From the NCBI RefSeq assembly GCF_002885975.1, contig NZ_POSP01000001.1:434001-498000 (forward strand): a DNA stretch of 64,000 nucleotides, written 5' to 3'. Within the stretch, counting starts at the first letter, position 1; every line of letters begins with the position of its first letter. The position numbers and the translations under genes are program-made. Positions 25,290-34,168 of this stretch are shown here, in pieces. Origin of the DNA: Paucibacter aquatile (GTDB taxonomy: Bacteria; Pseudomonadota; Gammaproteobacteria; Burkholderiales; Burkholderiaceae_C). Under the pieces are notes generated by a model. It was not told the DNA's origin. It made no database searches and saw nothing but the letters and a program-made list of their open reading frames with translations.

Positions 25290-25757
25290 ATGAGCGCTTC
25301 GGAATCGATCCGTTTTGACATGAGTGGCCCGCCAGACGCCGCGGCCTTTCAGCGGCTGTACGACAGCACCGGCTGGGCCGGAGGCGTGGAGCGGGAACCT
25401 TTGTTTTATGCGCGCGCCCTGGCGGGTTCCTGGGCGCAGTGTGCGGCCTATGCCGGTGAGGAGCTGGTGGGCTTCGGTCGGGTGATCTCGGATGGGGTTC
25501 TGCACGCCTTCATCACCGAGATGATCGTGCTGCCACCCTGGCAGGGACAGGGCCTGGGTGCGCAGCTGCTCGATCGCCTGGTTCAACATTGCCTGCAGCA
25601 GGGCTTGCGCGACATCCAGCTCTTCTGCGCCGAGGGCAAGCAAGCCTTTTACGAGAAGGGCGGTTTCACGCCGCGGCTGCCGGGCCGACCGGGCATGCAG
25701 TACACGCGATGTGCTGAGGCCTCCGAATCGCCCGTATCGCCAGCATCGCCTGAATAG
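25290..25757 (+). CDS. GNAT family N-acetyltransferase
   Basis: A 155-residue single-domain acetyltransferase. The acetyl-CoA site is IVLPPWQGQGLGAQLLDRLV, followed by FCAEGKQAFYEKGGFTPRLP. It follows the RimJ/RimL-type gene after 3 bases and is probably in the same operon. Substrate unknown. It is the third acetyltransferase within 4 kb. Confidence 0.9.
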   Translation: MSASESIRFDMSGPPDAAAFQRLYDSTGWAGGVEREPLFYARALAGSWAQCAAYAGEELVGFGRVISDGVLHAFITEMIVLPPWQGQGLGAQLLDRLVQHCLQQGLRDIQLFCAEGKQAFYEKGGFTPRLPGRPGMQYTRCAEASESPVSPASPE

Positions 25758-25824
25758 CCCCGGCCCAGCGCGGCCATGCCCGCGAACCTATGCTGCGCGC
25801 TGAGCGCTTCAAGGACCCGCAGGC

Positions 25825-27090
25825 ATGGACGACGACACGATAGGCAAGAGCTGGCACCGGCCCTCGCGGGCCCATGGCCATGAACTGCGGGCGCCTGAGT
25901 CAGCCACCGAGCCCAGCCTGGCCGCTGCGCGGGCGCGCATCGCGGTGGTTGACCCGGCGGCGTATGCGCGCAGTCGCAATGCACTTGACGGCGCGGTCAC
26001 CGGTTTGTCGCCCTACCTCACCCATGGCTTGGTGAGCCTGGCCGAGGTCCTGGCCGGCGTGCAGCAGCGCCATGCGCTGGAGGTGCAGCACAAGCTGGTG
26101 TTCGAGCTCGGCTGGCGCGCTTACTTTCGCCACGTCTGGCAGCACCGGGGCGAGGCGATTTTTGCCTCGCTGCACGAAGGGCCTCTGCCCGATGCGGCCT
26201 ATGCCCGCGAGCTGCCGGCCGATGTGCGCGAGGCCCGCACTGGTGTGCCGGTGATCGACCAGGCGGTTCGCACGCTCTACGAGACCGGCCTGCTGCACAA
26301 CCACGCGCGCATGTGGCTGGCCAGCTATCTGGTCCATGTGCGCAAGATCCACTGGCGCAGCGGCGCCGACTGGCTCTACGGCCATTTGCTCGACGGTGAT
26401 CTGGCCAGCAACCACCTGAGCTGGCAATGGGTGGCCGGCACCGGCAGCCGCAAGCCCTATTTGTTCAATGCCGAGAATGTGGCGCGTTATGCCCCCGCAA
26501 GCTGGCACAGCCCGGGCACGGTGATCGATGCCAGCTACGAAGCCCTCGATCAGCTGGCGCGTCAACCCCAGCCGGCGCTGCTGGAGGGAACGACCGAGCG
26601 GCCGGCCCCGAGGGAAGCACCCACCTTGCTGTCCGCGCCACCCCCGGGTTTGGCGATCCAGTCACCCGATGCGAGCCAGGTGGCTGGCCGCGAGGTGTGG
26701 CTGGTGCACCCCTGGAGCCTGGGCGCGCTGCCGGCCGACTTGCCGCCCGACACTCGGGTGATCGGCCTCTGGCTGCAGGACTTCCACCAGGTCTGGCCCT
26801 GGAGCGAGCGGCGCTGGCGCTGGGTGGCTGCACGCATGGCCGAGCTGGGCGCGGTGATGTGGTGGACGGATGCCGCGGCGCTGGGGCAGGCCTTGAGCGG
26901 CGCGCGCCGGGTGCGCTGCCGCGCCGAGCCGCATCTTCAAGCCTGGCTGCCCCGCTGGGCCGAGTGCCTGCCCGATCCGGCGCTCTTTCCAGAGGTGACG
27001 CCGTGCTGTGCGTCCTTCTCGGCCTGGTGGACCCGCAGCACGCGTGGCCTCAGCAGCACCGAAGACTTGCTGTCGAGGGAACCACGATGA
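25825..27090 (+). CDS. Photolyase/cryptochrome-like protein with FAD-binding domain first
   Basis: A 421-residue flavoprotein. Residues about 50-230 carry the FAD-binding half of photolyases: TGLSPYLT (59-66), ELGWR (94-98), TGVPVIDQAVRTL (139-151), HNHARMW (158-164) and DGDLASNHLSWQWV (190-203). In normal photolyases this half is C-terminal and preceded by an alpha/beta antenna domain; here it begins almost at the start. The C-terminal part (about 285-380) with EVWLVHPWSLGALPA, VIGLWLQDFHQVWPWS and MWWTDAAALGQAL reads as an alpha/beta domain and could be the displaced one. Function in DNA repair or light sensing is open. The stop overlaps the DCC gene by 4 bases. Confidence 0.82.
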   Translation: MDDDTIGKSWHRPSRAHGHELRAPESATEPSLAAARARIAVVDPAAYARSRNALDGAVTGLSPYLTHGLVSLAEVLAGVQQRHALEVQHKLVFELGWRAYFRHVWQHRGEAIFASLHEGPLPDAAYARELPADVREARTGVPVIDQAVRTLYETGLLHNHARMWLASYLVHVRKIHWRSGADWLYGHLLDGDLASNHLSWQWVAGTGSRKPYLFNAENVARYAPASWHSPGTVIDASYEALDQLARQPQPALLEGTTERPAPREAPTLLSAPPPGLAIQSPDASQVAGREVWLVHPWSLGALPADLPPDTRVIGLWLQDFHQVWPWSERRWRWVAARMAELGAVMWWTDAAALGQALSGARRVRCRAEPHLQAWLPRWAECLPDPALFPEVTPCCASFSAWWTRSTRGLSSTEDLLSREPR

Positions 27091-27485
27091 AGCCGAAAAC
27101 CTGTGAGCCCGCGCCCAGCGATTCGCTGACCGTGCTTTTCGACGGCGCCTGCCCTTTGTGCCGGCGCGAGATCGCGCTCTACCGCGGCCAGGCCGAGGGT
27201 CAGCCGGTCTGCTTTGCCGATGTCAGCGACCCGGCCCAGGTCTTGCCGGCAGGGCGCACGCAGGCGGAGCTGCTGGCGCGCTTCCATGTGCAGCTGCCCG
27301 ACGGGCGCTTGCTTAGCGGCGCCGAGGCTTTTCTGGCCCTGTGGGCGCGGCTGCCCGGCTGGCGCTGGCTGGCCTGGCTGGGGCGGTTGCCTGGCGTGGC
27401 GCGTTTGATGGAGTGGGCTTACCTTGGTTTCTTGCGCGTGCGGCCGGCCGTGCAGCGGGGATTTCGGCGCTGGAAGCCCGACTGA
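27087..27485 (+). CDS. DCC family thiol-disulfide oxidoreductase-like protein (DUF393)
   Basis: A 132-residue protein named for its D-x-x-C-x-x-C motif: D19-G-A-C22-P-L-C25 in TVLFDGACPLCRREI. The fold is predicted thioredoxin-like with the cysteine pair at the first helix. C-terminal hydrophobic and aromatic residues suggest membrane contact. Its start overlaps the stop of the photolyase-like gene by 4 bases; DCC proteins are often found beside photolyase or FAD genes, but the biochemical link is unknown. Confidence 0.9.
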   Translation: MKPKTCEPAPSDSLTVLFDGACPLCRREIALYRGQAEGQPVCFADVSDPAQVLPAGRTQAELLARFHVQLPDGRLLSGAEAFLALWARLPGWRWLAWLGRLPGVARLMEWAYLGFLRVRPAVQRGFRRWKPD

Positions 27486-27500
27486 AGCGCGCTGGCATGC

Positions 27501-28256
27501 TCAGTCGCCGGGCGCGAAGCGATCCACCGCGTCGGTGATGATGCCGTCCACCCCGTTGGCCCGCAGCCAGGCCACGACCGATTCGTCGTTGGCGGTGTAG
27601 ACCAGGGCCTTCATGCCGGCCGCGTGGATGGCTTGCACGCGCGCCGCGTCCATCAGGCGGTAGTTGGTGATGACGGCCACGCAGCCCAGGCTTTGCGCCT
27701 CGTCAAGCCAGCTTTCGCGCGGGCTGTCGAGCAAGAGTCCGCGCGGCACGCCGGGGGCAGTCTCGCGGGCACCTTCCAGGGCGACGGGCTCGAAAGAGCT
27801 GAGCAGGGGTAAGTGCGCCTCCACACCGCCCCAAAGCCGCAGCACTTCGCGGCCCACGACCTGGCCGGTCAGGCGCTCCTGGCCCGGCGTCGGTTTGAGT
27901 TCCAGATTGAGGCCAAAGCGGTTGGCTTGGACGAAGCGGGCCACGGCCTCCAGGCTGGCCAGGGGCTCGCCCGCATGAGCGCGGCTGTGCCAACTGCCAG
28001 CGTCCAGGCGGCTCAGGTCCGACCAGCTCTGCGCGCTGGCCAGGCCCGAGCCCGTGCTGGTGCGGCGCAGGCTGCTGTCGTGCAGCAGGAAGGGAACGCC
28101 GTCCAGGCTCAGCTTCACATCGCACTCAAAAGCCCGGTAGCCATGGGCGGCACCGAGGCGGAAGGCGGCCAGGGTGTTCTCGGGTGCCAGCTTGCCGGCG
28201 CCGCGGTGGGCGATCCAGAAGGGCAGGGGCCAGGCGGGCGTGGACGCGATGTTCAT
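27501..28256 (-). CDS. ugpQ: Glycerophosphodiester phosphodiesterase (UgpQ type)
   Basis: Cytosolic TIM-barrel enzyme that splits glycerophosphodiesters to glycerol-3-phosphate and an alcohol. The 251-residue product has the signature WIAHRGAGKLAPENTLAAFR with catalytic His-Arg, ECDVKLSLDGVPFLLHDSSL with the metal-binding Glu, Asp and second His, NLELKP, and VDGIITDAVDRF at the end. The ATG at 28256 gives the short N-terminus usual for UgpQ; a GTG at 28283 is the alternative. It faces the DCC gene convergently with a 15-base gap. Confidence 0.93.
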   Translation of the reverse strand: MNIASTPAWPLPFWIAHRGAGKLAPENTLAAFRLGAAHGYRAFECDVKLSLDGVPFLLHDSSLRRTSTGSGLASAQSWSDLSRLDAGSWHSRAHAGEPLASLEAVARFVQANRFGLNLELKPTPGQERLTGQVVGREVLRLWGGVEAHLPLLSSFEPVALEGARETAPGVPRGLLLDSPRESWLDEAQSLGCVAVITNYRLMDAARVQAIHAAGMKALVYTANDESVVAWLRANGVDGIITDAVDRFAPGD

Positions 28257-28359
28257 GGCAGCGGATTCAGCTGAGGGCGACACGATGTTAGCCCTGGAGA
28301 GGGCGCTCCAGTCGCAAGGCCAATCGCCGCCGGAGGGCAGGGCAAATGCTGCGCTGCGG

Positions 28360-28516
28360 TACGATCACGGCCCGAGCGTGCAAGGCCCGGCCGCGCGATC
28401 CGCCGGCGGTTGCCGGTGTGGCGCAGGGCCGGCCCTGACAGGCCTGGGCCACAAGCCCGTCGATGCCCTGGGTCCGTTCGTTCCAGCCAATTCCCCAGCC
28501 TTGTGGCTGGGCTTTT
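28360..28516 (+). ncRNA. Candidate leader RNA or small RNA ending in an intrinsic terminator
   Basis: After a possible -10 (tacgat near 28360) comes a GC-rich, structured stretch that ends in a clear terminator at 28494-28516, 67 bases before the start of the FAD/Fe-S dehydrogenase gene. Either a stand-alone small RNA or an attenuated leader would give this arrangement. It matches neither 4.5S nor 6S RNA by eye. Confidence 0.3.
28494..28516 (+). terminator. Intrinsic terminator or attenuator
   Basis: Stem cccagcc / ggctggg (7 bp) with a TTGT loop, followed by CTTTTC. It stands upstream, not downstream, of the nearest plus-strand gene, so it would end a leader or small RNA. Confidence 0.6.
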
Positions 28517-28582
28517 CGGGCGCCAGAGCCCGGGGGGCCTGGCCGCAGCCAACCAAGGGTGTGTCGCCCGCACCTGGCCGCC

Positions 28583-31500
28583 ATGAATGCACCGCATCCG
28601 TTGATGCTTGAAGATCCCGCTGCCCCGAACGCCGCTGCCGATGCGGCCCATGCAGCATCCCCCCGCCTGCGCGAGATTCCCTACAACTACACCTCCTTCT
28701 CCGACCGCGAGATCGTCATCCGCCTGCTCGGCGAGCCCGCCTGGGCCCTGCTGGACAAGCTGCGCGAAGAGCGCCGCACCGGCCGCTCGGCCCGTATGCT
28801 TTACGAGGTGCTCGGTGACATCTGGGTGGTGCAGCGCAACCCCTATCTGCAAGACGATCTGCTGGACAACCCCAAGCGCCGCGGCCTCTTGATCGAAGCC
28901 TTGCAGCACCGCTTGAGCGAGGTGGAACGGCGCCGCGACCCCAGCACTGACGCCCAACGCGATGCCGATGTCGGCCAGCTGCTGAAGGCCGCGCAAGAGG
29001 CGGTGCGCCAGTTCGCCAGCCAGTTCGAGCAGGTGGCCGAGCTGCGCCGCCGCACCATCCGCCTGCTGGGCAAGACCACGGCGCGCGACAACATCAAGTT
29101 CGACGGCCTGGCCCGCGTCTCTCACGTCACCGACGCGACCGACTGGCGTGTCGAGTACCCCTTTGTTGTGCTGACCCCGGACAGCGAGGCCGAGATGGCC
29201 CAGCTGGTCAAGGGCTGTGTGGAGCTGGGCCTGACCATCATCCCGCGTGGCGGCGGCACCGGCTACACCGGCGGCGCCGTGCCCCTGGTTTGGAACAGCG
29301 CGGTCATCAACACCGAAAAGCTCGAAGGCCTGCGCGGCGTCGAGATGCTGCGTTTGCCCGGCCTGGACCGCGAAGTGGCCACGATCTGGAGCGAGGCCGG
29401 TGTGGTGACGCAGCGCGTGTCCGATCTGGCCGAGCAGCATGGTTTTGTGTTTGCGGTCGACCCGACCAGCGCCGAGGCCTCTTGCGTGGGCGGCAATATC
29501 GCCATGAACGCCGGCGGCAAGAAGGCCGTGCTCTGGGGCACGGCGCTCGACAACCTGGCCAGCTGGCGCATGGTCACGCCCGAGGCCAAATGGCTGGAGG
29601 TGACCCGCCTCAACCACAATATGGGCAAGATCCATGATGTGGAGGTGGCCAGTTTCGAGCTGCGCTATTTCGACGCCAGCGGCAAGAAGCTGGAGCGCAG
29701 CGAGCGCCTGGACATCCCGGGCCGCACCTTCCGCAAGGAAGGCCTGGGCAAGGACGTCACTGACAAATTCCTGGCCGGTCTGCCCGGCATCCAGAAAGAG
29801 GGCTGCGACGGCCTGATCACCAGCGCCCGCTGGGTCGTGCACAAGATGCCGGCCCATGTGCGCACGGTCTGCCTGGAGTTCTTCGGCAACCCCAAGGACT
29901 GCGTGCCGGCCATCGTCGACATCAAGGACTTCATGTTTGCCGAGGCGAAGCGCCCCGGCGGCGCGGTGCTGGCGGGCCTGGAGCATCTGGACGACCGCTA
30001 CCTCAAGGCCGTGGGTTATTCGACCAAGAGCAAGCGCGCCCATCTGGCCGGCGCGTCCTCCAACGGCCTGCCCAAGATGGTGCTGGTCGGGGACATCGTC
30101 GGTGAGGATGCCGATGCCGTGGCCCGCGCCACCTCGGAGGTGGTGCGCCTGGCCAATGGCCGCAACGGCGAAGGCTTTGTCGCCATCAGCGCCGACGCGC
30201 GCAAGAAGTTCTGGCTGGACCGCAAGCGCACGGCCGCCATCTCCAAGCACACCAATGCCTTCAAGGTGAACGAGGATGTGGTGATCCCGTTGCCGCGCAT
30301 GGGCGAGTACACCCTGGGCATCGAGCGCATCAATATCGAGCTGTCGCTGCGCAACAAGCTGGCCCTGGTCGGCGCGCTGCAGCAGTTGTTCAGCACCGCC
30401 AAGCTGCCCCTGGGCAAGAGCGACGACGCTGGCGAGATTCCCAGCGCCGAGCTGCTGGGCGACCGCGTGCAGCAAGCCCTGGCCCTGCTGGCCGAGGTGG
30501 GGGCGCAGTGGCAACGTTGGAAAGATGAGCTGGACCTGCCCCGCCCCGAGGAAGGCGGAAGTTACTTCGATCAGCTGCAAGACCACAGCCTGCGTGCATC
30601 CTGGAAGACGCAGATCTTCAAGCCCCTGCAAGCCATCTTCAGCGGCGCGGCGTTTGCGCAGATCCTGGAGGAGTGCAAGCGCATTCACCAGGAGGTGCTG
30701 CGCGGCCGGGTCTGGGTGGCCTTGCACATGCATGCCGGCGACGGCAATGTGCACACCAACATCCCCGTCAACTCCGACAACTACGAGATGCTGCAGACGG
30801 CGCATGAGGCGGTGGGCCGCATCATGAAGCTGGCGCGCAGCCTGGACGGCGTGATCTCGGGCGAGCACGGCATCGGCATCACCAAGCTGGAGTTCCTCAG
30901 CGATGCCGAGCTGGCCGATTTTGCCGACTACAAGCTGCGCGTCGACCCCGAGGGCCGCTTCAACAAGGGCAAGCTGCTGCGCCCCAAGGCCTCCACCCAC
31001 GGCACCTTTGCCGACCTGACCAATGCCTACACGCCCAGCTTCGGCCTGATGGGCCATGAGTCGCTGATCATGCAGCAGAGCGATATCGGCGCCATCAGCG
31101 ACAGCATCAAGGACTGCCTGCGCTGCGGCAAGTGCAAGCCGGTTTGCGCCACCCATGTGCCGCGCGCCAATCTGCTCTATTCACCGCGCAACAAGATCCT
31201 GGCCACTTCCTTGCTGGTCGAGGCTTTCTTGTACGAGGAGCAGACCCGCCGTGGCATCTCGATCAAGCATTGGGAAGAGTTCGAGGATGTGGCCGACCAC
31301 TGCACGGTCTGCCACAAATGCGCCAACCCCTGCCCGGTCAAGATCGACTTCGGTGATGTGACCATGAATATGCGCAACCTCTTGCGCAAGATGGGTCAGA
31401 AGAGCTTCCGCCCCGGCAATGCCGCGGCCATGTTCATGCTCAATGCCACCAACCCCGAGACCATCAAGATGGCCCGGGCGGCCATGGTGGGCGTGGGCTT

Positions 31501-32527
31501 CAAGGCCCAGCGCCTGGCGCACGATGTGCTGAAGACCTTTGCCAAGAAGCAGACCGAGGCCCCGCGCGCCACCCTGGGCCCGGCGCCGATCAAGGAACAG
31601 GTCATCCACTTCATCAACAAGAAGCTGCCCGGCGGCCTGCCCAAGAAGACGGCGCGGGCCCTGCTGGACATCGAGGACAAGGACTACGTGCCCATCATCC
31701 GCAACCCGGCCGCCACCACGGCCGAGACGGAAGCCGTGTTCTATTTCCCCGGCTGCGGCTCCGAGCGCCTGTTCAGCCAGGTGGGCCTGGCCACCCAGGC
31801 CATGCTCTGGCACGCCGGCGTGCAGACCGTGCTGCCACCGGGTTATCTGTGCTGCGGTTATCCGCAGCGCGGCTCGGGCCAGTTCGACAAGGCTGAGAAG
31901 ATGATCACCGACAACCGGGTGCTCTTCCACCGCGTGGCCAACACCTTGAACTACCTGGACATCAAGACCGTGGTGGTTTCTTGTGGCACCTGCTACGACC
32001 AGCTGCAGGGCTACAAGTTCGAGGAGATCTTCCCCGGCTGCCGCATCATCGACATCCACGAGTACCTGCTGGAAAAAGGCATCACGCTCGGCAGCGACAA
32101 GAGCTACCTCTACCACGACCCCTGCCACACACCCATGAAGCTGCAGGAGCCGATGAAGACGGTCAAGGCCCTGGTCGGTGACAACGTGGTCGAGAGCAAG
32201 CGCTGCTGCGGCGAAAGCGGCACCCTGGGCGTGACCCGGCCGGACATCTCGACCCAGATCCGCTTCCGCAAGGAAGAGGAGCTGCGCAAGACCGAGACTC
32301 AGCTGCGCGAGAGCGGCAAGGTCGCGGCCGCCGACAACCTGAAGATCCTGACCAGCTGCCCGAGCTGCCTGCAAGGCCTGTCACGCTACGGCGGTGATCT
32401 GCAGAACGGCCTGCTGGAGGCCGACTACATCGTCGTCGAAATGGCCCGCCAGATCCTCGGCGAAGACTGGATGCCGCAGTACGTGGCTCAGGCCAATAAC
32501 GGCGGCATTGAGCGGGTTCTTGTTTGA
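28583..32527 (+). CDS. DUF3683 / FAD-linked oxidase / Fe-S (CCG) dehydrogenase, YdiJ-like
   Basis: A 1314-residue redox enzyme combining all parts of a respiratory D-2-hydroxyacid dehydrogenase in one chain. Residues about 25-120 look like DUF3683 (IPYNYTSFSDREIVIRLLGE). The FAD-binding domain carries PRGGGTGYTGG (221-231); the FAD-linked oxidase C-terminal domain includes HMHAGDGNVHTNIPVN and GVISGEHGIGITKLEFL. Two [4Fe-4S] motifs follow, CLRCGKCKPVC (845-855) and CTVCHKCANPC (907-917), then two CCG repeats (PGCGSERL...CCGYPQRG and HDPCHTP...CCGESGT). D-lactate, glycolate or D-2-hydroxyglutarate are plausible substrates, with electrons passed to quinone or cytochrome. The ATG at 28583 begins the conserved region; upstream codons belong to the leader. 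Confidence 0.92.
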   Translation: MNAPHPLMLEDPAAPNAAADAAHAASPRLREIPYNYTSFSDREIVIRLLGEPAWALLDKLREERRTGRSARMLYEVLGDIWVVQRNPYLQDDLLDNPKRRGLLIEALQHRLSEVERRRDPSTDAQRDADVGQLLKAAQEAVRQFASQFEQVAELRRRTIRLLGKTTARDNIKFDGLARVSHVTDATDWRVEYPFVVLTPDSEAEMAQLVKGCVELGLTIIPRGGGTGYTGGAVPLVWNSAVINTEKLEGLRGVEMLRLPGLDREVATIWSEAGVVTQRVSDLAEQHGFVFAVDPTSAEASCVGGNIAMNAGGKKAVLWGTALDNLASWRMVTPEAKWLEVTRLNHNMGKIHDVEVASFELRYFDASGKKLERSERLDIPGRTFRKEGLGKDVTDKFLAGLPGIQKEGCDGLITSARWVVHKMPAHVRTVCLEFFGNPKDCVPAIVDIKDFMFAEAKRPGGAVLAGLEHLDDRYLKAVGYSTKSKRAHLAGASSNGLPKMVLVGDIVGEDADAVARATSEVVRLANGRNGEGFVAISADARKKFWLDRKRTAAISKHTNAFKVNEDVVIPLPRMGEYTLGIERINIELSLRNKLALVGALQQLFSTAKLPLGKSDDAGEIPSAELLGDRVQQALALLAEVGAQWQRWKDELDLPRPEEGGSYFDQLQDHSLRASWKTQIFKPLQAIFSGAAFAQILEECKRIHQEVLRGRVWVALHMHAGDGNVHTNIPVNSDNYEMLQTAHEAVGRIMKLARSLDGVISGEHGIGITKLEFLSDAELADFADYKLRVDPEGRFNKGKLLRPKASTHGTFADLTNAYTPSFGLMGHESLIMQQSDIGAISDSIKDCLRCGKCKPVCATHVPRANLLYSPRNKILATSLLVEAFLYEEQTRRGISIKHWEEFEDVADHCTVCHKCANPCPVKIDFGDVTMNMRNLLRKMGQKSFRPGNAAAMFMLNATNPETIKMARAAMVGVGFKAQRLAHDVLKTFAKKQTEAPRATLGPAPIKEQVIHFINKKLPGGLPKKTARALLDIEDKDYVPIIRNPAATTAETEAVFYFPGCGSERLFSQVGLATQAMLWHAGVQTVLPPGYLCCGYPQRGSGQFDKAEKMITDNRVLFHRVANTLNYLDIKTVVVSCGTCYDQLQGYKFEEIFPGCRIIDIHEYLLEKGITLGSDKSYLYHDPCHTPMKLQEPMKTVKALVGDNVVESKRCCGESGTLGVTRPDISTQIRFRKEEELRKTETQLRESGKVAAADNLKILTSCPSCLQGLSRYGGDLQNGLLEADYIVVEMARQILGEDWMPQYVAQANNGGIERVLV

Positions 32528-32528
32528 A

Positions 32529-32567
32529 GGTGAACAGGTGAACAGGTGAACAGGTGAATGGTTCACC
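32529..32567. repeat. Tandem 8-bp repeat (ggtgaaca) ending in a palindrome
   Basis: Three exact copies of ggtgaaca and a fourth partial copy that forms ggtgaa-tgg-ttcacc. It begins one base after the dehydrogenase stop. Related GTGAAC strings recur at 36821-36898. Confidence 0.75.
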
Positions 32568-32613
32568 AGGCGCGCAGCGCCGCTCACCGGTTCACACCTT
32601 CACTCTGGATTTC

Positions 32614-33642
32614 TCATTCGGCCGACAACTTCCGCTCGCGGATCAGCCGGTGCCAGGTCTGGGTTTCCTGCTGCACGAATCGGCCCAGGCTGGCCGCGTC
32701 GCTGGGCGTCACTTCAAGGCCGAACTCCTCCAGCCTTGCTTTCACCTCAGGCATTTGCAGTGTCCGATTCAACTCGGAACTGAGGCGTGTGGTCACAGCC
32801 TCGGGCGTGCCCCGAGGCAGGAACAGGCCTTGCCAGGCTGAGACATCCACGCCTTTGAGCCCCAACTCGTCGAAGGTAGGGACATCGGGCAGCTGCGCCA
32901 CGCGCTTGCCGCTGAGCACGGCCAGGGCGCGCAGCTTGCCGCTGCGGATTTGCGGCAGGCCCGCGGCGGTGTCGAGGATGGCCATGGGCACCACGCCGGC
33001 CAGCAGGTCCTGCACCGCATTGGCCGTGCCGCGGTAAGGCACATGGACGATGAAGCTGCCGCTGCGTTCCTTGAGCATCTCCATGGCCAGGTGGTGCGGA
33101 CTGCCCACGCCGGGCGAAGCGTAGCTGAACTTGCCCGGGTTCTTCTTCATATCGGACAGCCATTGGCCCACGCTGCTGAAGCCGGCCTGCGGGTTGACCA
33201 CCAGCAGCAGGGGGAAGCGGGCCATCAGGCCGACCGCCTGGAAATCGCTGGCTGTGTAGGGCAGTTTTTTGTACATGGCGCTGTTGAAGACCATGGCGCC
33301 GTTGTCGCCGCTGAGCCAGGTGTAGCCGTCGGCCGACGATTTGGCGGCCGCATCCGTGCCGATGCTGCCGCCGGCGCCGGGCCGGTTGTCGATGACGATT
33401 TGCTGGCCCAGCTGCTTGCTCAGCTGCGGCGCCAGCTGGCGGGCCAGAAAATCCGAGCCGCCGCCGGCTGGGTAGGCCACGATCCATTTGATCGGGTGGG
33501 CTGGCCAGTTGCTGGCGTTGCCGCTTTGCGCCCAAGCGCTGCTGCCGCTAGTGCCCAGCAGGGTCAGGCCGGTCAAGGCGACCAGGGCGTGGGTCCAGCG
33601 GCGCCGTTGTTGTTGTGGGCCGCCATGGTTCTTCTTCCTCAT
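32614..33642 (-). CDS. Bug/TctC-type periplasmic solute-binding protein
   Basis: A 342-residue binding protein of the tripartite tricarboxylate transporter family, greatly expanded in Burkholderiales. A signal peptide (ALVALTGLTLLGTSGSSAWA) follows a basic, Gln-rich start. Family motifs: WIVAYPAGGGSDFLARQLAP, IVIDNRPGAGGSIGTDAAAK, SYASPGVGSPHHLAMEMLKE and HVPYRGTANAVQDLLAG. The start is supported by GAGGAGAG just upstream. No TctA/TctB membrane partner is nearby, so it is an orphan of the usual kind; ligand (a carboxylate) unknown. Confidence 0.93.
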   Translation of the reverse strand: MRKKNHGGPQQQRRRWTHALVALTGLTLLGTSGSSAWAQSGNASNWPAHPIKWIVAYPAGGGSDFLARQLAPQLSKQLGQQIVIDNRPGAGGSIGTDAAAKSSADGYTWLSGDNGAMVFNSAMYKKLPYTASDFQAVGLMARFPLLLVVNPQAGFSSVGQWLSDMKKNPGKFSYASPGVGSPHHLAMEMLKERSGSFIVHVPYRGTANAVQDLLAGVVPMAILDTAAGLPQIRSGKLRALAVLSGKRVAQLPDVPTFDELGLKGVDVSAWQGLFLPRGTPEAVTTRLSSELNRTLQMPEVKARLEEFGLEVTPSDAASLGRFVQQETQTWHRLIRERKLSAE

Positions 33643-33703
33643 CGGGCTCTCCTCAGGTGCATTGCTACAGTCGGCGCATCTTAGTCAGCCCAGGCTTGTC
33701 GAT

Positions 33704-34168
33704 ATGTCTGCCTCTCTCAGTGATTGCCCTTTGTGCCGTGATGCGCTGCTCACCGCGCCTGAGCCGGGTGTGGAGCTGCTGCTGCAGCGGCCGCGCTACC
33801 GCGTGGTGCGGGTGCAGGATGCGGATTTCCCGGCCTTCTACCGCGTGATCTGGCAAGCCCATGTGGCCGAGTTCAGCGATCTGGCCGCGGCGGATCGTCT
33901 GGTCTGCATGGAGGCGGTCACGGCGGTCGAACAGGCTTTGCGCCGCCAGCTGCAGCCCACCAAGGTCAATCTGGCCACCCTGGGCAATGTGGTGCCGCAT
34001 CTGCACTGGCATGTGATCGCGCGCTTCGATTGGGACACGCATTTCCCCGCGCCCATCTGGGCGACCACTCAGCGCGGCGCCGATGCCGAGCGCCTGGCGG
34101 CCTTGCGCCAGGCGCTGCCGGCTCTGGATGCCGCGGTGCTGCAGGCCTTGGAGTCAGTGCCCGGTTGA
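33704..34168 (+). CDS. HIT family protein
   Basis: A 154-residue histidine-triad nucleotide-binding protein. The catalytic triad H99-x-H101-x-H103 stands in GNVVPHLHWHVIARFDWD. A zinc-type cysteine pair (DCPLC) is near the N-terminus. Relatives hydrolyse AMP-linked or dinucleoside polyphosphate substrates; the exact one is unknown. The ATG at 33704 matches the domain's usual length; the region upstream in frame overlaps the divergent TctC gene promoter. Confidence 0.92.
   Translation: MSASLSDCPLCRDALLTAPEPGVELLLQRPRYRVVRVQDADFPAFYRVIWQAHVAEFSDLAAADRLVCMEAVTAVEQALRRQLQPTKVNLATLGNVVPHLHWHVIARFDWDTHFPAPIWATTQRGADAERLAALRQALPALDAAVLQALESVPG

Noticed and set aside
28360..28516. 4.5S or 6S RNA gene
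   Set aside because: The conserved SRP RNA tetraloop region and the 6S bubble pattern are not visible.
28253..31156. A 967-codon minus-strand frame opposite the FAD/Fe-S dehydrogenase
   Set aside because: Antisense shadow with no recognisable protein; the plus-strand gene has continuous domain matches.
32529..32567. CRISPR-like array
   Set aside because: The units are 8 bp, directly adjacent and without spacers; no cas genes are near.
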